Part shown: one piece after another, positions 17,705 to 26,194 of the stretch
Layout: every line of letters begins with the position of its first letter
Position numbering within the stretch: position 1 is the stretch's first letter
DNA from: an uncultured Oscillospiraceae bacterium
GTDB taxonomy: Bacteria; Bacillota; Clostridia; Oscillospirales; Ruminococcaceae
DNA length: 64,000 nucleotides
NCBI GenBank assembly: GCA_900542145.1
Contig: UQMF01000001.1
Span: 1-64,000, forward strand
Direction: 5' to 3'
Notes under the pieces: generated by a model
The model's database searches: none
The model's input: only the letters and a program-made list of their open reading frames with translations
What the model was told of the DNA's origin: nothing
Position numbers and translations under genes: made by a program

Positions 17705-20266
17705 ATGGCGGATATCAACAGCATTTTTATCCCGAAAAGAATAAACGCCCTGCTCCGGAGTATCTACCAGGACAGGGTGACGGTGATATGCGCCCCGGAC
17801 GGCTCCGGGAAATCCACGCTGCTGAGGGGATTCACCAGCCGCACCCGTCCGGACGGCACGTCTGTCCGCTTCATAACCGATGCGGACAGCACCGGAAGCT
17901 GCTTCGCCCAGATATGCTCCCACATCTTCGGGAAGGAATACAGCGAGCCGGTAACCGACCGGGAATCGCTCACGCTGCGGCAGCAGTTCGAGAAAACAGA
18001 CAGAAAAAACCGACTGCTGCTTGTGGTGGACTGCGACTACTCCCAGGACACACTCCTCGGGAATCAGCGCACGGCGCGGCTGCTGAAGGAATGCTCCTGC
18101 GCAAATTTCGTATTTCTGTGCAGCTCCATAAACCAGTATCACCAAAAGCTGTCAGAACAGCTTGGATTCACCCTCCTCGACCGCAGCGATATCTCCCTGA
18201 CACGGGAAGAAACGCTGGAATATGCGCGGCGATGCAATATCCGGGTGAATATCGACGAGGTGTTCCGGGAATGCGAGGGCGGATTTCTGGGCACGCGGCT
18301 GTGCTTCATGCTCGCCGCCCAGGGGCAGAATTTTTGTGGACTGACATCTGTTGGCAGGCTGTTCCATGCCGTCCTGCTGAACCACTCCGCCAGAATGCAC
18401 GGTGCGATTTCCATTGCTTCCGCCTTCGGCGGCGTCACGGGGGAGTTTTGCTGCGACCTTCGTTCATTTAATCCCATAGCTGAATATTTTGGCGCCGACC
18501 TACTGAATGCCGATGCCATCTTTGATGAACTGGTAAAGCTCCGCCGGGAAATACCCCTGCTTGACCTGGATCTGCGCCGCCGCAGCGTGAGATTCCACCC
18601 GATACTCCGCCAGGCTATCTACCGTATATTCCAGACGTTCCCGGACAGCGTACAGCACGACATGCGTATCTGCTTCGGACGGGAGTTCCGCCGCGAGCAG
18701 AAGGATTACTACGCGTTCTGCGAATTCTTCATGGCTGGAGAATATGAACTTGCTTCGCAGATACACAACAACGAGCGTATCACATACTCCCTGCTGATAA
18801 AAAGCCAGGGCATGCTGCGCAATTTCATCACAAACTGCCCACTGACCTGCAAACCAGCGGTGCCCAGACTCCTCCGCATCAGCGCCATGCTCATGCACAC
18901 CGATCTGAAGCCCGTTGCGCGCGAACGCTTCGCCGAGATTATAAGATTCATCAACTCCTCGCCGGACTACAGTCCCTCCGACCGCAGAGAACTGCTCAGC
19001 TACGCCTACGCGCTCAGGGCTAACGAGGATTTCTATGTGCTCGACAAAATGGGCGCAAGCATAAAGCGTGCCTATGACCTGTTCAAGGGCAGGCGCGAAT
19101 ACGAGTCGCCGCTCTTCGCCTGGACGATGTATTCCCCCACGGTGTTCTTTCTGATACACCGCCGGGGGTACTCGATACATACCGAAACGGCACAGTTCAC
19201 GCGTTATCAGCACATGTACACCGAAATGCTGGACCACGGCAGATTCACGGAGATAATCTTCGCCGGGGAAGCGAAATACGCCCAGGGCGACCTGCACGGC
19301 GCGCTGGAGCTGCTCTCCGCCGCGGCTTCCCTCTGCACCGGAACAAACCGCGTCGCAACAAGGCTCACCGCAATGTACTGTGCCGCAAAATGCTGTCTGT
19401 ATCTGGGCGATCACGCGCGCTTCTTTGAATATGTGCGCGCTATTCTGCGCACGGAACGGCAGTATTCCAGCCGCGAGGAAAGCCGGTGCGCCCGGCTCAT
19501 AATCGGACTTCTTCGCACACTCCGTGGCGGAGGTCACGACGATATCTGGTACGCGATATGCGCGGAGGAAAGCGACCCGATAATGAACCGCTTCACCGCG
19601 CCGTATTACTCCATGGTCCGCGCCGGATTCCTCATCAGCGTGGGGAATTACGAGAGCCTGGCGGAGAAAGTCCCGGACTACCTAGACACCGCCGCTGCCT
19701 CCGGAAATGAGGCGGCGGAGATCAAGCTGCGGCTGCTGGGCGCAAAGGCGCTTGCCGCCGTGGGCAGGTGGGAATCCGCGGTGAAATACGCCGCCGAAGC
19801 GCTGGAATACGCGAGGACCGATGGGCTGACCTCCATGCCGGCGGAATTCCACGCGCTGTTCCCGGATCTGCTTCCGCAGATAAGGTCCCTCCTCCCACAG
19901 GAAATACAGCCGTTCGCAGACGACGTGATGAGCCTGAGCAGGGAATTCCTCCGCGGAGTGGAAACGGTGCGCACCTACGAAATGACCTACTTCTCCAACA
20001 CCCGGGAGGACAACTTCGCGGAACACTACCTCGTTCCGCTGAAGCGCCTGGTGGCATCCACGGATTCCCTCCGGCAGGAGCTGGGATTGTCCGAGATGGC
20101 GTATTCCTACGCGATAATGGCGGTATCCGGCGTATCCAACAAGGAAATGAGCCGCCTGTTCGGCGCAAGCTGCGACAGCATAAAAAGCAGTCTGAAGCGC
20201 ACCTACAGCCTGCTTGGAGTGAAGAACCGCCGGGGGCTTATCGGGAAGATTCCCACGCTGAAATGA
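17705..20266 (+). CDS. MalT-like STAND ATPase transcriptional regulator (LuxR HTH)
   Basis: An 853-residue signal-transduction ATPase. Residues 25-40 hold a Walker A APDGSGKST; LLLVVDCD is the Walker B. A long alpha-helical, TPR-like sensor region follows. The last 65 residues form a LuxR-type helix-turn-helix (SGVSNKEMSRLFGA..SIKSSLKRTYSLLGVKNR). MalT and relatives oligomerise on an inducer plus ATP and activate sugar genes. The position next to alpha-galactosidase suggests a carbohydrate regulator, but a terminator separates them and the target is unproven. AAAGGAG precedes the start. Confidence 0.88.
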   Translation: MADINSIFIPKRINALLRSIYQDRVTVICAPDGSGKSTLLRGFTSRTRPDGTSVRFITDADSTGSCFAQICSHIFGKEYSEPVTDRESLTLRQQFEKTDRKNRLLLVVDCDYSQDTLLGNQRTARLLKECSCANFVFLCSSINQYHQKLSEQLGFTLLDRSDISLTREETLEYARRCNIRVNIDEVFRECEGGFLGTRLCFMLAAQGQNFCGLTSVGRLFHAVLLNHSARMHGAISIASAFGGVTGEFCCDLRSFNPIAEYFGADLLNADAIFDELVKLRREIPLLDLDLRRRSVRFHPILRQAIYRIFQTFPDSVQHDMRICFGREFRREQKDYYAFCEFFMAGEYELASQIHNNERITYSLLIKSQGMLRNFITNCPLTCKPAVPRLLRISAMLMHTDLKPVARERFAEIIRFINSSPDYSPSDRRELLSYAYALRANEDFYVLDKMGASIKRAYDLFKGRREYESPLFAWTMYSPTVFFLIHRRGYSIHTETAQFTRYQHMYTEMLDHGRFTEIIFAGEAKYAQGDLHGALELLSAAASLCTGTNRVATRLTAMYCAAKCCLYLGDHARFFEYVRAILRTERQYSSREESRCARLIIGLLRTLRGGGHDDIWYAICAEESDPIMNRFTAPYYSMVRAGFLISVGNYESLAEKVPDYLDTAAASGNEAAEIKLRLLGAKALAAVGRWESAVKYAAEALEYARTDGLTSMPAEFHALFPDLLPQIRSLLPQEIQPFADDVMSLSREFLRGVETVRTYEMTYFSNTREDNFAEHYLVPLKRLVASTDSLRQELGLSEMAYSYAIMAVSGVSNKEMSRLFGASCDSIKSSLKRTYSLLGVKNRRGLIGKIPTLK

Positions 20267-20279
20267 CTGAGAACACAAA

Positions 20280-20310
20280 ACCGGGGCTGTCTGGCAGTCC
20301 CGGTTTTTTA
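20280..20310. terminator. Terminator between the MalT-like gene and yfhO
   Basis: The stem ACCGGGGCTG/CAGTCCCGGT has one wobble. It is followed by TTTTTTA on the plus strand and preceded by A-rich sequence that gives TTTTG on the minus strand, so it probably acts on both converging genes. Confidence 0.8.
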
Positions 20311-20318
20311 TTCCCTTA

Positions 20319-23045
20319 TTACTTTTCAGCAGAATTCTCGGATCCCATTGTGCTCTCGCTCTGTTCCTCCGTTTTAACCAACGTCTGAATATGTCGCTTG
20401 TCCCTCCGGCTGAGCCAGTCGCTGACCAGCAGCATGACCGCAAGACAGAACATTCCCGAAGCGGTGAGCATAAGTCCGCTGCTCAGACCTGCCGGCTGGA
20501 AATCCAGCACGATCTTGTGCTTCCCGGCGCTGACCGGAATGCACATCAGGGAATCCGACAGGCAGCCCTTTATGTTCACCGGCTCCCCGTCCACCGTGAT
20601 GGTCCAGCCCTCCTCCAGGGGTATCGTGGTAAAGAGGGCACAGTCCTTTCCGGCATTCACCTCAAGTTCCAGGGTGCTTCCTCCTGTGCGTGTAAGCGTG
20701 GTTCCCTCGTTCATTGCCTGCATGGTGGAATCAAACCTGTCCAGTGCGGCGGTATCGATGTAGTAGAACCAGGCATTGGTGAAATACACCGCCTTGTCCA
20801 TCAGCTTGAGCTTCACCCGGAACTCAGTTCCCTTCTCGAACGTGCCAAGGTACTCTATGCTGTGATTCTCATACAGAAAATAGTTCCCACGGTAGATATC
20901 GTTGACGTACAGCTGAGTTTCGCGCTCATACTTCGTCGGGAGATACATATACACCGGGCCGTCCGCCTGGGCGGTTATCGTGTATTCTATCCACGCGTCG
21001 GAATCCTCGTCGGTTTTTTTGTAGCTGTAGTGTGCGTCCGTTGTGGAGCCTATCCGTATATTCTCGCTGTCGAACTCCACATCGTCAATGGATTTGAACA
21101 CCGCAGAGCCCTTGTTCCCGGAAAGCATGGAAGCGAGTTTATTCTGCGCAATAAACGGTGAATACTCGTCCATATTAAAGCCGATTACGTCGCGGTCGGC
21201 AAGGTACGCTATCCCAAGCGCGTCGGAATTCTCATACACCTTTATGGCGGTGTCCGTTTCCACCGGGACTGTTTCTGTGTAAGGCACCGTCCTGCCGATT
21301 GTAGCAAGGACGTACTTCACGCCGAAGATATCGTCCGTGAGCATGGTCGCCCCATCGTATCTGGTGTAGTGCTCCCTGCCGGCGAATCCTAGAGATTTCA
21401 GCAGTTCTATCGCCTTTGAATTAAGCGTGCTGGAGCTATGGCTCATGCCATACATTCTCAGCGCAATGGAGTCGTTCACACAGCGGTGGAACGTCTTTTC
21501 CATGCGGTAGAATCCGTCGTCCATCTCGTGTATCTGCTCCGTGACCTCCCGGGTCAGGGGGATATCCCAGCGGTAGCTTTCCCGTGTGGAGAACACGATG
21601 TCGTCGTGCATCTGATAGAGCGACTGCGCGGTATTCAGCCCTGCCTCCGCGCACACGAATGCGGCGAGGGCAATGCACACCGGCTTCTTAGCGCCGTGCT
21701 TCCGGTAAGCCCACGCCAGAATTAGAACCACCGCGAGTATCGCCAGCGGAACTCCTACTGTGAGCACCGGCTCGTAGTATTCGCTGTCGTCCGCAAGGTC
21801 GGCGTACAGCAGCATTGCCGTCAGGATCAGGAATGCAGTCCCAAAACTCCTGCCCTGCACCTTTTTTATCATGTCGAAAGCCTGGGCGCCGAAAATTATC
21901 AGCAGGAAGCTAATCATGAAGGAATAGCGGTAAGGCAGCCAGTTCGGCATCTGACCTCCGTGCCACATCATGTCCGCCGGGCGGATATACATGAACAGCA
22001 CCATCATGCCGATTAACACTCCGCCGGAAATGCGCTCCCGGGCGGAAAAGCGGCGGCAGGTAAAATACATCACCGCGCAGACCAAAGCCAGCGTGCCGCA
22101 GTAGAGTATCGGCATGCCCTCCATGCGCACCGTGTCGTATTCCGTCGGGAACAGCTTGATGAAGATATCTGCAATGTTGAAGTTCTCTGCAAGGGAGTAG
22201 TCCGGGTCGGAGAACTCAAACTTTCCGTTCGAAAGGGATTTGTACACCGGCAGCAGCATGAAGCAGGACATGAGTATCGCGCAGACCGAGCTGACGCCGT
22301 ACATCAGCACCGAGCCGCAGTATTCCCCAAAATGCCTGTTGCTGCTCTTCCCGGAAGCCAGGTACCACACGAAGTACAGCGCCGAGAAGATGCCAGTCAT
22401 GTAGCCGATATAGAAATTTGCGACGAAGATGTAAACCAGCGAAAGTATATACAGCAGGAACTTCCGCTTGTCGCAAATACGTTCCACGCCCATCGCCACC
22501 AGTGGAAGTGCCACCAGTCCGTCCAGCCACATGGGGTTCATCGTCTGGACGATGAAGAATCCGCACAGCGCCCACATCACCGAAAACAGCACTGTCGTCA
22601 TGCGGCCGCACTCACGGTGCTTCCTCAGGAAGAACGCGCATGCAAGACCGGCGGCGCCTGCCTTTGCGAGCATCATCGTCATGAGCCCCTCGGTTATCAT
22701 CGTGCGTGGGAATATCCACACAAGCAGGTTGAACGGGCTGGCGAGGTAATACCCGATTATGCCCATGAACTCCCCGGAAAGGTTCCTGCTCCAGCTGTAG
22801 AACAGGCTCTCCTTGCCGGCGAACACGTCGTACATGTAGTCATAGTAGTAGACGTACTGCGCGTTCAGATCCAGCGACAGCACCGAGCGCTCCCCGAAGG
22901 GCCACACCTGGAATATGATGTAGGACACGAACAGGATAACCACCGGCAGCAGAAAAGACAGCCAGTAAACCCGGCTGTCCGATATTGCCTTTCCCACGCG
23001 GCGGAATACACGCTGAGCCGCCGCAAGTGTGCTGTTATTTTCCAT
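20319..23045 (-). CDS. yfhO: YfhO family polytopic membrane glycosyltransferase
   Basis: A 908-residue protein with about a dozen N-terminal membrane segments starting at residue 28, then a large extracellular beta-rich region and a last hydrophobic helix near residue 865. DLNAQYVYYYDYMYD and GMPILYCG are typical of the YfhO family. In Bacillus and Listeria, YfhO-type proteins work with a CsbB/GtcA-type lipid-linked sugar donor to glycosylate lipoteichoic acid or related polymers. Here a CsbB-like gene lies directly upstream and overlaps it by 11 bases, which supports that role. GAAAGGAG precedes the ATG. Confidence 0.85.
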   Translation of the reverse strand: MENNSTLAAAQRVFRRVGKAISDSRVYWLSFLLPVVILFVSYIIFQVWPFGERSVLSLDLNAQYVYYYDYMYDVFAGKESLFYSWSRNLSGEFMGIIGYYLASPFNLLVWIFPRTMITEGLMTMMLAKAGAAGLACAFFLRKHRECGRMTTVLFSVMWALCGFFIVQTMNPMWLDGLVALPLVAMGVERICDKRKFLLYILSLVYIFVANFYIGYMTGIFSALYFVWYLASGKSSNRHFGEYCGSVLMYGVSSVCAILMSCFMLLPVYKSLSNGKFEFSDPDYSLAENFNIADIFIKLFPTEYDTVRMEGMPILYCGTLALVCAVMYFTCRRFSARERISGGVLIGMMVLFMYIRPADMMWHGGQMPNWLPYRYSFMISFLLIIFGAQAFDMIKKVQGRSFGTAFLILTAMLLYADLADDSEYYEPVLTVGVPLAILAVVLILAWAYRKHGAKKPVCIALAAFVCAEAGLNTAQSLYQMHDDIVFSTRESYRWDIPLTREVTEQIHEMDDGFYRMEKTFHRCVNDSIALRMYGMSHSSSTLNSKAIELLKSLGFAGREHYTRYDGATMLTDDIFGVKYVLATIGRTVPYTETVPVETDTAIKVYENSDALGIAYLADRDVIGFNMDEYSPFIAQNKLASMLSGNKGSAVFKSIDDVEFDSENIRIGSTTDAHYSYKKTDEDSDAWIEYTITAQADGPVYMYLPTKYERETQLYVNDIYRGNYFLYENHSIEYLGTFEKGTEFRVKLKLMDKAVYFTNAWFYYIDTAALDRFDSTMQAMNEGTTLTRTGGSTLELEVNAGKDCALFTTIPLEEGWTITVDGEPVNIKGCLSDSLMCIPVSAGKHKIVLDFQPAGLSSGLMLTASGMFCLAVMLLVSDWLSRRDKRHIQTLVKTEEQSESTMGSENSAEK

Positions 23046-23991
23046 CAGGGTGCTCCTTTCCGCCGGTGCGCCGGGAGATTATATACCTCGGGCGCTGCTT
23101 TATCTCCTCGTAGATCTTGGAGAGGTAGTATCCTATCACGCCGACGCCCAGCAGCACGCAGGCACCGGTAATGAGTATCAGCAGGATAACGGTGGAGAAT
23201 CCCTCCGCAGCCTGACCGCAGAAGTACTTCACCAGGGTCTGGATACCGAGAATCACAGCCATCACGCCGAATATCGCCCCAACCCAGGATATCAGCCTGA
23301 TGGGCACGTCCGTAAAAGATGTGATATTGTTCAGCGCAAACCGGAACAGGCTTTTCATGCTGAACTTGCTCTTGCCGGCAGCCCGGGGCTGCACGTCGAA
23401 CTCCACACGCTCGGTGGCGAATCCGACCCAGCTGGAAAGCGCCCGGAAGAACGTGATACGCTCCGGAAGCTCGTTCAGCGCGTTTATCACCTTTCTGTCC
23501 AGCAGCTTGAAGTCGCTGGCTCCGTCCAGGTTTATCCCTGAGGAGCTTTTCATCATCTTGTAAAAGCTGCGTGCGAACAGTTTGTGGAAGAGTCCCTCCC
23601 TGCCACGGGAGCGCTTGACCGCCTCGACTACCTCCGCTCCGCCCTGCCACAGGGAATACATCTCCGGGATAAGCTCCGGAGGGTGCTGAAGGTCGCAGTC
23701 TATCACCACGGCGCAGTCCCCGGCAGCGTTTTTCAGCCCGGCGAATATCGCGCCCTCCTTGCCGAAGTTCCTGGAGAAGCCCAGTCCCCGGACGCAGGGG
23801 TCGAATTCGTGCGCCGCGCATATCTCCGCCCAGGTGGAATCCCGGGAGCCGTCGTCAACGAACAGCAGCTCGTATTCGATTCCGGCATCTCTGAGCACCG
23901 CTGCGATAGTCCCGGCGGTACGGCGTATATTTTCGTTCTCGTTGAATGATGGGATTATAACTGACAGCATCGCTGATTTTTCACGCTCCAT
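23035..23991 (-). CDS. csbB: Undecaprenyl-phosphate sugar transferase, family GT2 (CsbB/GtrB-like)
   Basis: This 318-residue protein has a cytosolic GT-A domain with VIIPSFNENENI, LFVDDGSRDST, VVIDCDLQHPPE (the DxD-type metal site) and a C-terminal pair of membrane helices, ending KIYEEIKQRPRYI. That layout is characteristic of enzymes that load a sugar onto undecaprenyl phosphate. The gene pairs with yfhO. The first ATG (23991) shares a base with the yjbQ stop; an ATG at 23970 is an alternative start that begins right before the conserved SVIIPSFNE. Confidence 0.9.
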   Translation of the reverse strand: MEREKSAMLSVIIPSFNENENIRRTAGTIAAVLRDAGIEYELLFVDDGSRDSTWAEICAAHEFDPCVRGLGFSRNFGKEGAIFAGLKNAAGDCAVVIDCDLQHPPELIPEMYSLWQGGAEVVEAVKRSRGREGLFHKLFARSFYKMMKSSSGINLDGASDFKLLDRKVINALNELPERITFFRALSSWVGFATERVEFDVQPRAAGKSKFSMKSLFRFALNNITSFTDVPIRLISWVGAIFGVMAVILGIQTLVKYFCGQAAEGFSTVILLILITGACVLLGVGVIGYYLSKIYEEIKQRPRYIISRRTGGKEHPDGK

Positions 23992-24398
23992 TATTCGCCG
24001 ATGATCTTCACCAGCACCGTTTTCTCGCGGCAGCCGTCAAAGTCACCGTACATTATGTACTGCCTCGGACCAAGCTCCATTCGTCCGTCCGTGACCGGAA
24101 CAGTGACGCTGGCGCCCAGCAGCATCTGCTTCATGTGCGCGGCGCCGGCGCTGGAATAGTCCACCTTGTAGTCGCTCTCGTGAGGGACGATCTTCCCGAG
24201 CATCTTCGACCAGTCGGAATAAAGCTCCTCCCGGTCGTTCTCGAGGAACACCGCAGAGGTGGTGTGCTGCGAATACACAACGCACAGCCCGTCGGTGATA
24301 AGGCTCCTGCGGACGCACTCCTCCACCTCGTAGGAAAGGTTCAGAAACTGCTCCGGCTGATCGCTGGTTATGATAAGCTGCTGCCTGTAGGTTTTCAT
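23991..24398 (-). CDS. yjbQ: YjbQ family protein (UPF0047)
   Basis: A 135-residue cytosolic protein of the YjbQ fold. Family hallmarks are VYSQHTTSAVFLEND and YGDFDGCREKTVLVKIIGE, which in solved structures line a metal/phosphate pocket. Weak thiamin-phosphate synthase activity has been reported for some members, but the physiological role is open. The ATG at 24398 is chosen over the longer frame because AAGGAGG lies eight bases upstream. It sits in the same minus-strand run as the glycosylation pair. Confidence 0.88.
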   Translation of the reverse strand: MKTYRQQLIITSDQPEQFLNLSYEVEECVRRSLITDGLCVVYSQHTTSAVFLENDREELYSDWSKMLGKIVPHESDYKVDYSSAGAAHMKQMLLGASVTVPVTDGRMELGPRQYIMYGDFDGCREKTVLVKIIGE

Positions 24399-24423
24399 GT
24401 TACGTCCTCCTTGAAAGGTGCCG

Positions 24424-25164
24424 TTAATCCTTTTCACGCACGGTGAGGGTGCCGCTTTCCAGCGAAGCGTGGATAAGCTGACCGCCGCCGTTGAAGCTGT
24501 ACATATGGCTGCCGGGGAAGCTTCCGCTGAGAAGGTCCGTGCTCAGCTCCCCGGTATCCGTTTCGAAATCCAGCGCAACGCTGCTGCCCCTGGGATAAAC
24601 AATAGTCGCGTTACCCGTCCGGGACTGTATGCTGCTGCCGGCGATAACGCTGTAGAAATCCAGCATGATATCTCCGCTGCCCGTTGCAAGGCTGCAAAGG
24701 GAGCGCGTGTTCTCCGACAGGATATCTCCGCTGTTGGTGACGACGGTGATATGGTCACTGTCCACATCTCCGAGATTCACGTCCCCTGCCGCGGTGTAGA
24801 TAACGATATTGCGGTAGTATTCCCGGGGCAGATACAGCCGCATGCCGTAGTCCCCGGTATCCCCGGCGAAAAGCGAGATGACGAACTCACTGCTTTCGGT
24901 TATCGTCAGGGAGTTGTCCCCGACTTCCGCCGTCAGCGGAACATCATTGCGCCAGTCGAACCGTATCCTGTCGCCGTCATATGGAATAACGCTGACCGGA
25001 ATGCTGAGCAGATCGACGTTTATGTATTCGCACAGTGGGAATTCCTCGTTGCCCTCCCTAGCGGAGCCCAGGCTCTCCCCGGGAACAAGCACTGCCGCGG
25101 CAGCGAACGCCGCAGCAAGTCCTCCGGTAATTATCAGCCACCGGTGAAGCACCGCACGTTTCAA
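24424..25164 (-). CDS. DUF4097-type beta-helical membrane-anchored protein
   Basis: A 246-residue protein with one N-terminal membrane helix (residues 9-27) and an extracellular region of repeated short beta strands such as SGDILSENTRSLCSLATGSG. This pattern matches the DUF4097 putative-adhesin family, often coded beside HAAS/DUF1700 membrane proteins. Function is unknown; envelope-stress sensing is one proposal. The start is TTG with GGGGGTG upstream. The preceding small membrane gene ends 15 bases away. Confidence 0.75.
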   Translation of the reverse strand: MKRAVLHRWLIITGGLAAAFAAAAVLVPGESLGSAREGNEEFPLCEYINVDLLSIPVSVIPYDGDRIRFDWRNDVPLTAEVGDNSLTITESSEFVISLFAGDTGDYGMRLYLPREYYRNIVIYTAAGDVNLGDVDSDHITVVTNSGDILSENTRSLCSLATGSGDIMLDFYSVIAGSSIQSRTGNATIVYPRGSSVALDFETDTGELSTDLLSGSFPGSHMYSFNGGGQLIHASLESGTLTVREKD

Positions 25165-25179
25165 TCCAACACCCCCAGG

Positions 25180-25512
25180 TCAGAGCGGCTTCCAGCCCAG
25201 GAGCACATCACAGCGCTTACGCACCCTGAGATACGCCCCGGAAATGACGAATCCAAGCTCCACGGCGGCGATTCCGCAGAAAGCCGCCCCGAACGCCGCC
25301 GCCAGTCCGCCGAACAGCATGGTTTCCGCCGACAGGGAGGTGACGATGAACTCCGCCCGGAAAAGCTTGACGGCAAGCCCGAACACACTCACCATGATAC
25401 CCGCAGGCACGCCGAACGCCGCCGCGCACCCCAGCGCCAGGATCACCGCGAACACAGCCAGGAACAGCACGGCGAACCCTGTTTTCATTATGATGACCAT
25501 GAATCTGTTCAC
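25180..25512 (-). CDS. Small hydrophobic membrane protein
   Basis: About 110 residues with three likely membrane helices and little else. I do not recognise it as a named family. Its position before a DUF4097 gene suggests it could be the membrane half of a DUF1700-DUF4097 pair. The start is uncertain: GTG at 25512 (GGCGGTG upstream) or ATG at 25500. The longer frame to 25626 runs into the transporter gene and has a non-membrane, Arg/Ser/Cys-rich start, so I reject it. Confidence 0.6.
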   Translation of the reverse strand: MNRFMVIIMKTGFAVLFLAVFAVILALGCAAAFGVPAGIMVSVFGLAVKLFRAEFIVTSLSAETMLFGGLAAAFGAAFCGIAAVELGFVISGAYLRVRKRCDVLLGWKPL

Positions 25513-25540
25513 AAGCTCACCGCCGTTTCCGTATAAACTG

Positions 25541-26176
25541 TCAGTCAGCGTCCTCCGGGGACTTCTTCCACTTTCTCGTGAGCATGGGCAGGAGCATTCC
25601 GCCCAGTGCGTTGCCGAGTACGACAACGGTCACGAAAGCCACATTGCGCAGCGTGAATGTGTCCGCGCCGATGGCAGCGCCATTATAAAAGGAGTTCGCG
25701 ATGGAGTGGTCGAATCCGCTGAAAATGAACACCGGAACACACAGGAACACGCCGATCTTCTGACCGCGCTTCCAGAGGTCCACCGCAAGGTACATCAGCA
25801 GTCCGCACAGTACAGAGGACAGCAGCCACTTCTGCGGCTCCGCACCGAGCTTCGCAGCGTAGCTCGCCCGTGCGCCCTCCACAATATCCGGCAGGCACAG
25901 GCTCACCAGGATTCCCATGAGAAATGTCGTCAGCAGGTTCACAACAAGGATAAGCACGACCAGCCCTATGTACTTCACGTCCCGGAAGTGTTCCGCGATA
26001 TATCCAACCTTACCGGTGTAGAGGTTGAATCCGTATTCGCATATTGCGAAAAGCCCAAGTGAGAACAATACCGCGCCTGCCCACATCATTCCAGATTTCG
26101 TGCTGGCGATCAGCACGCAGCCGCCTATTGATATCAGAATTCCTGATACCACTGCCTTTTTTATTTCTGTCAACAT
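25541..26176 (-). CDS. Formate/nitrite transporter family channel
   Basis: A 211-residue protein with six membrane helices. FSGFDHSIANSFYN matches the FNT signature G-F-x-H-S-I-A-N, and LVVLILVVNLLTT is the usual third helix. FNT pentamers pass formate, nitrite or hydrosulfide; the substrate cannot be told here, though formate fits a fermenter. The protein is shorter than most FNTs (250-290) because the N-terminal tail is missing. GGAGG precedes the ATG. It follows rlmD by 18 bases. Confidence 0.85.
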   Translation of the reverse strand: MLTEIKKAVVSGILISIGGCVLIASTKSGMMWAGAVLFSLGLFAICEYGFNLYTGKVGYIAEHFRDVKYIGLVVLILVVNLLTTFLMGILVSLCLPDIVEGARASYAAKLGAEPQKWLLSSVLCGLLMYLAVDLWKRGQKIGVFLCVPVFIFSGFDHSIANSFYNGAAIGADTFTLRNVAFVTVVVLGNALGGMLLPMLTRKWKKSPEDAD

Positions 26177-26194
26177 ATTGCCTCCAGCATTGTT

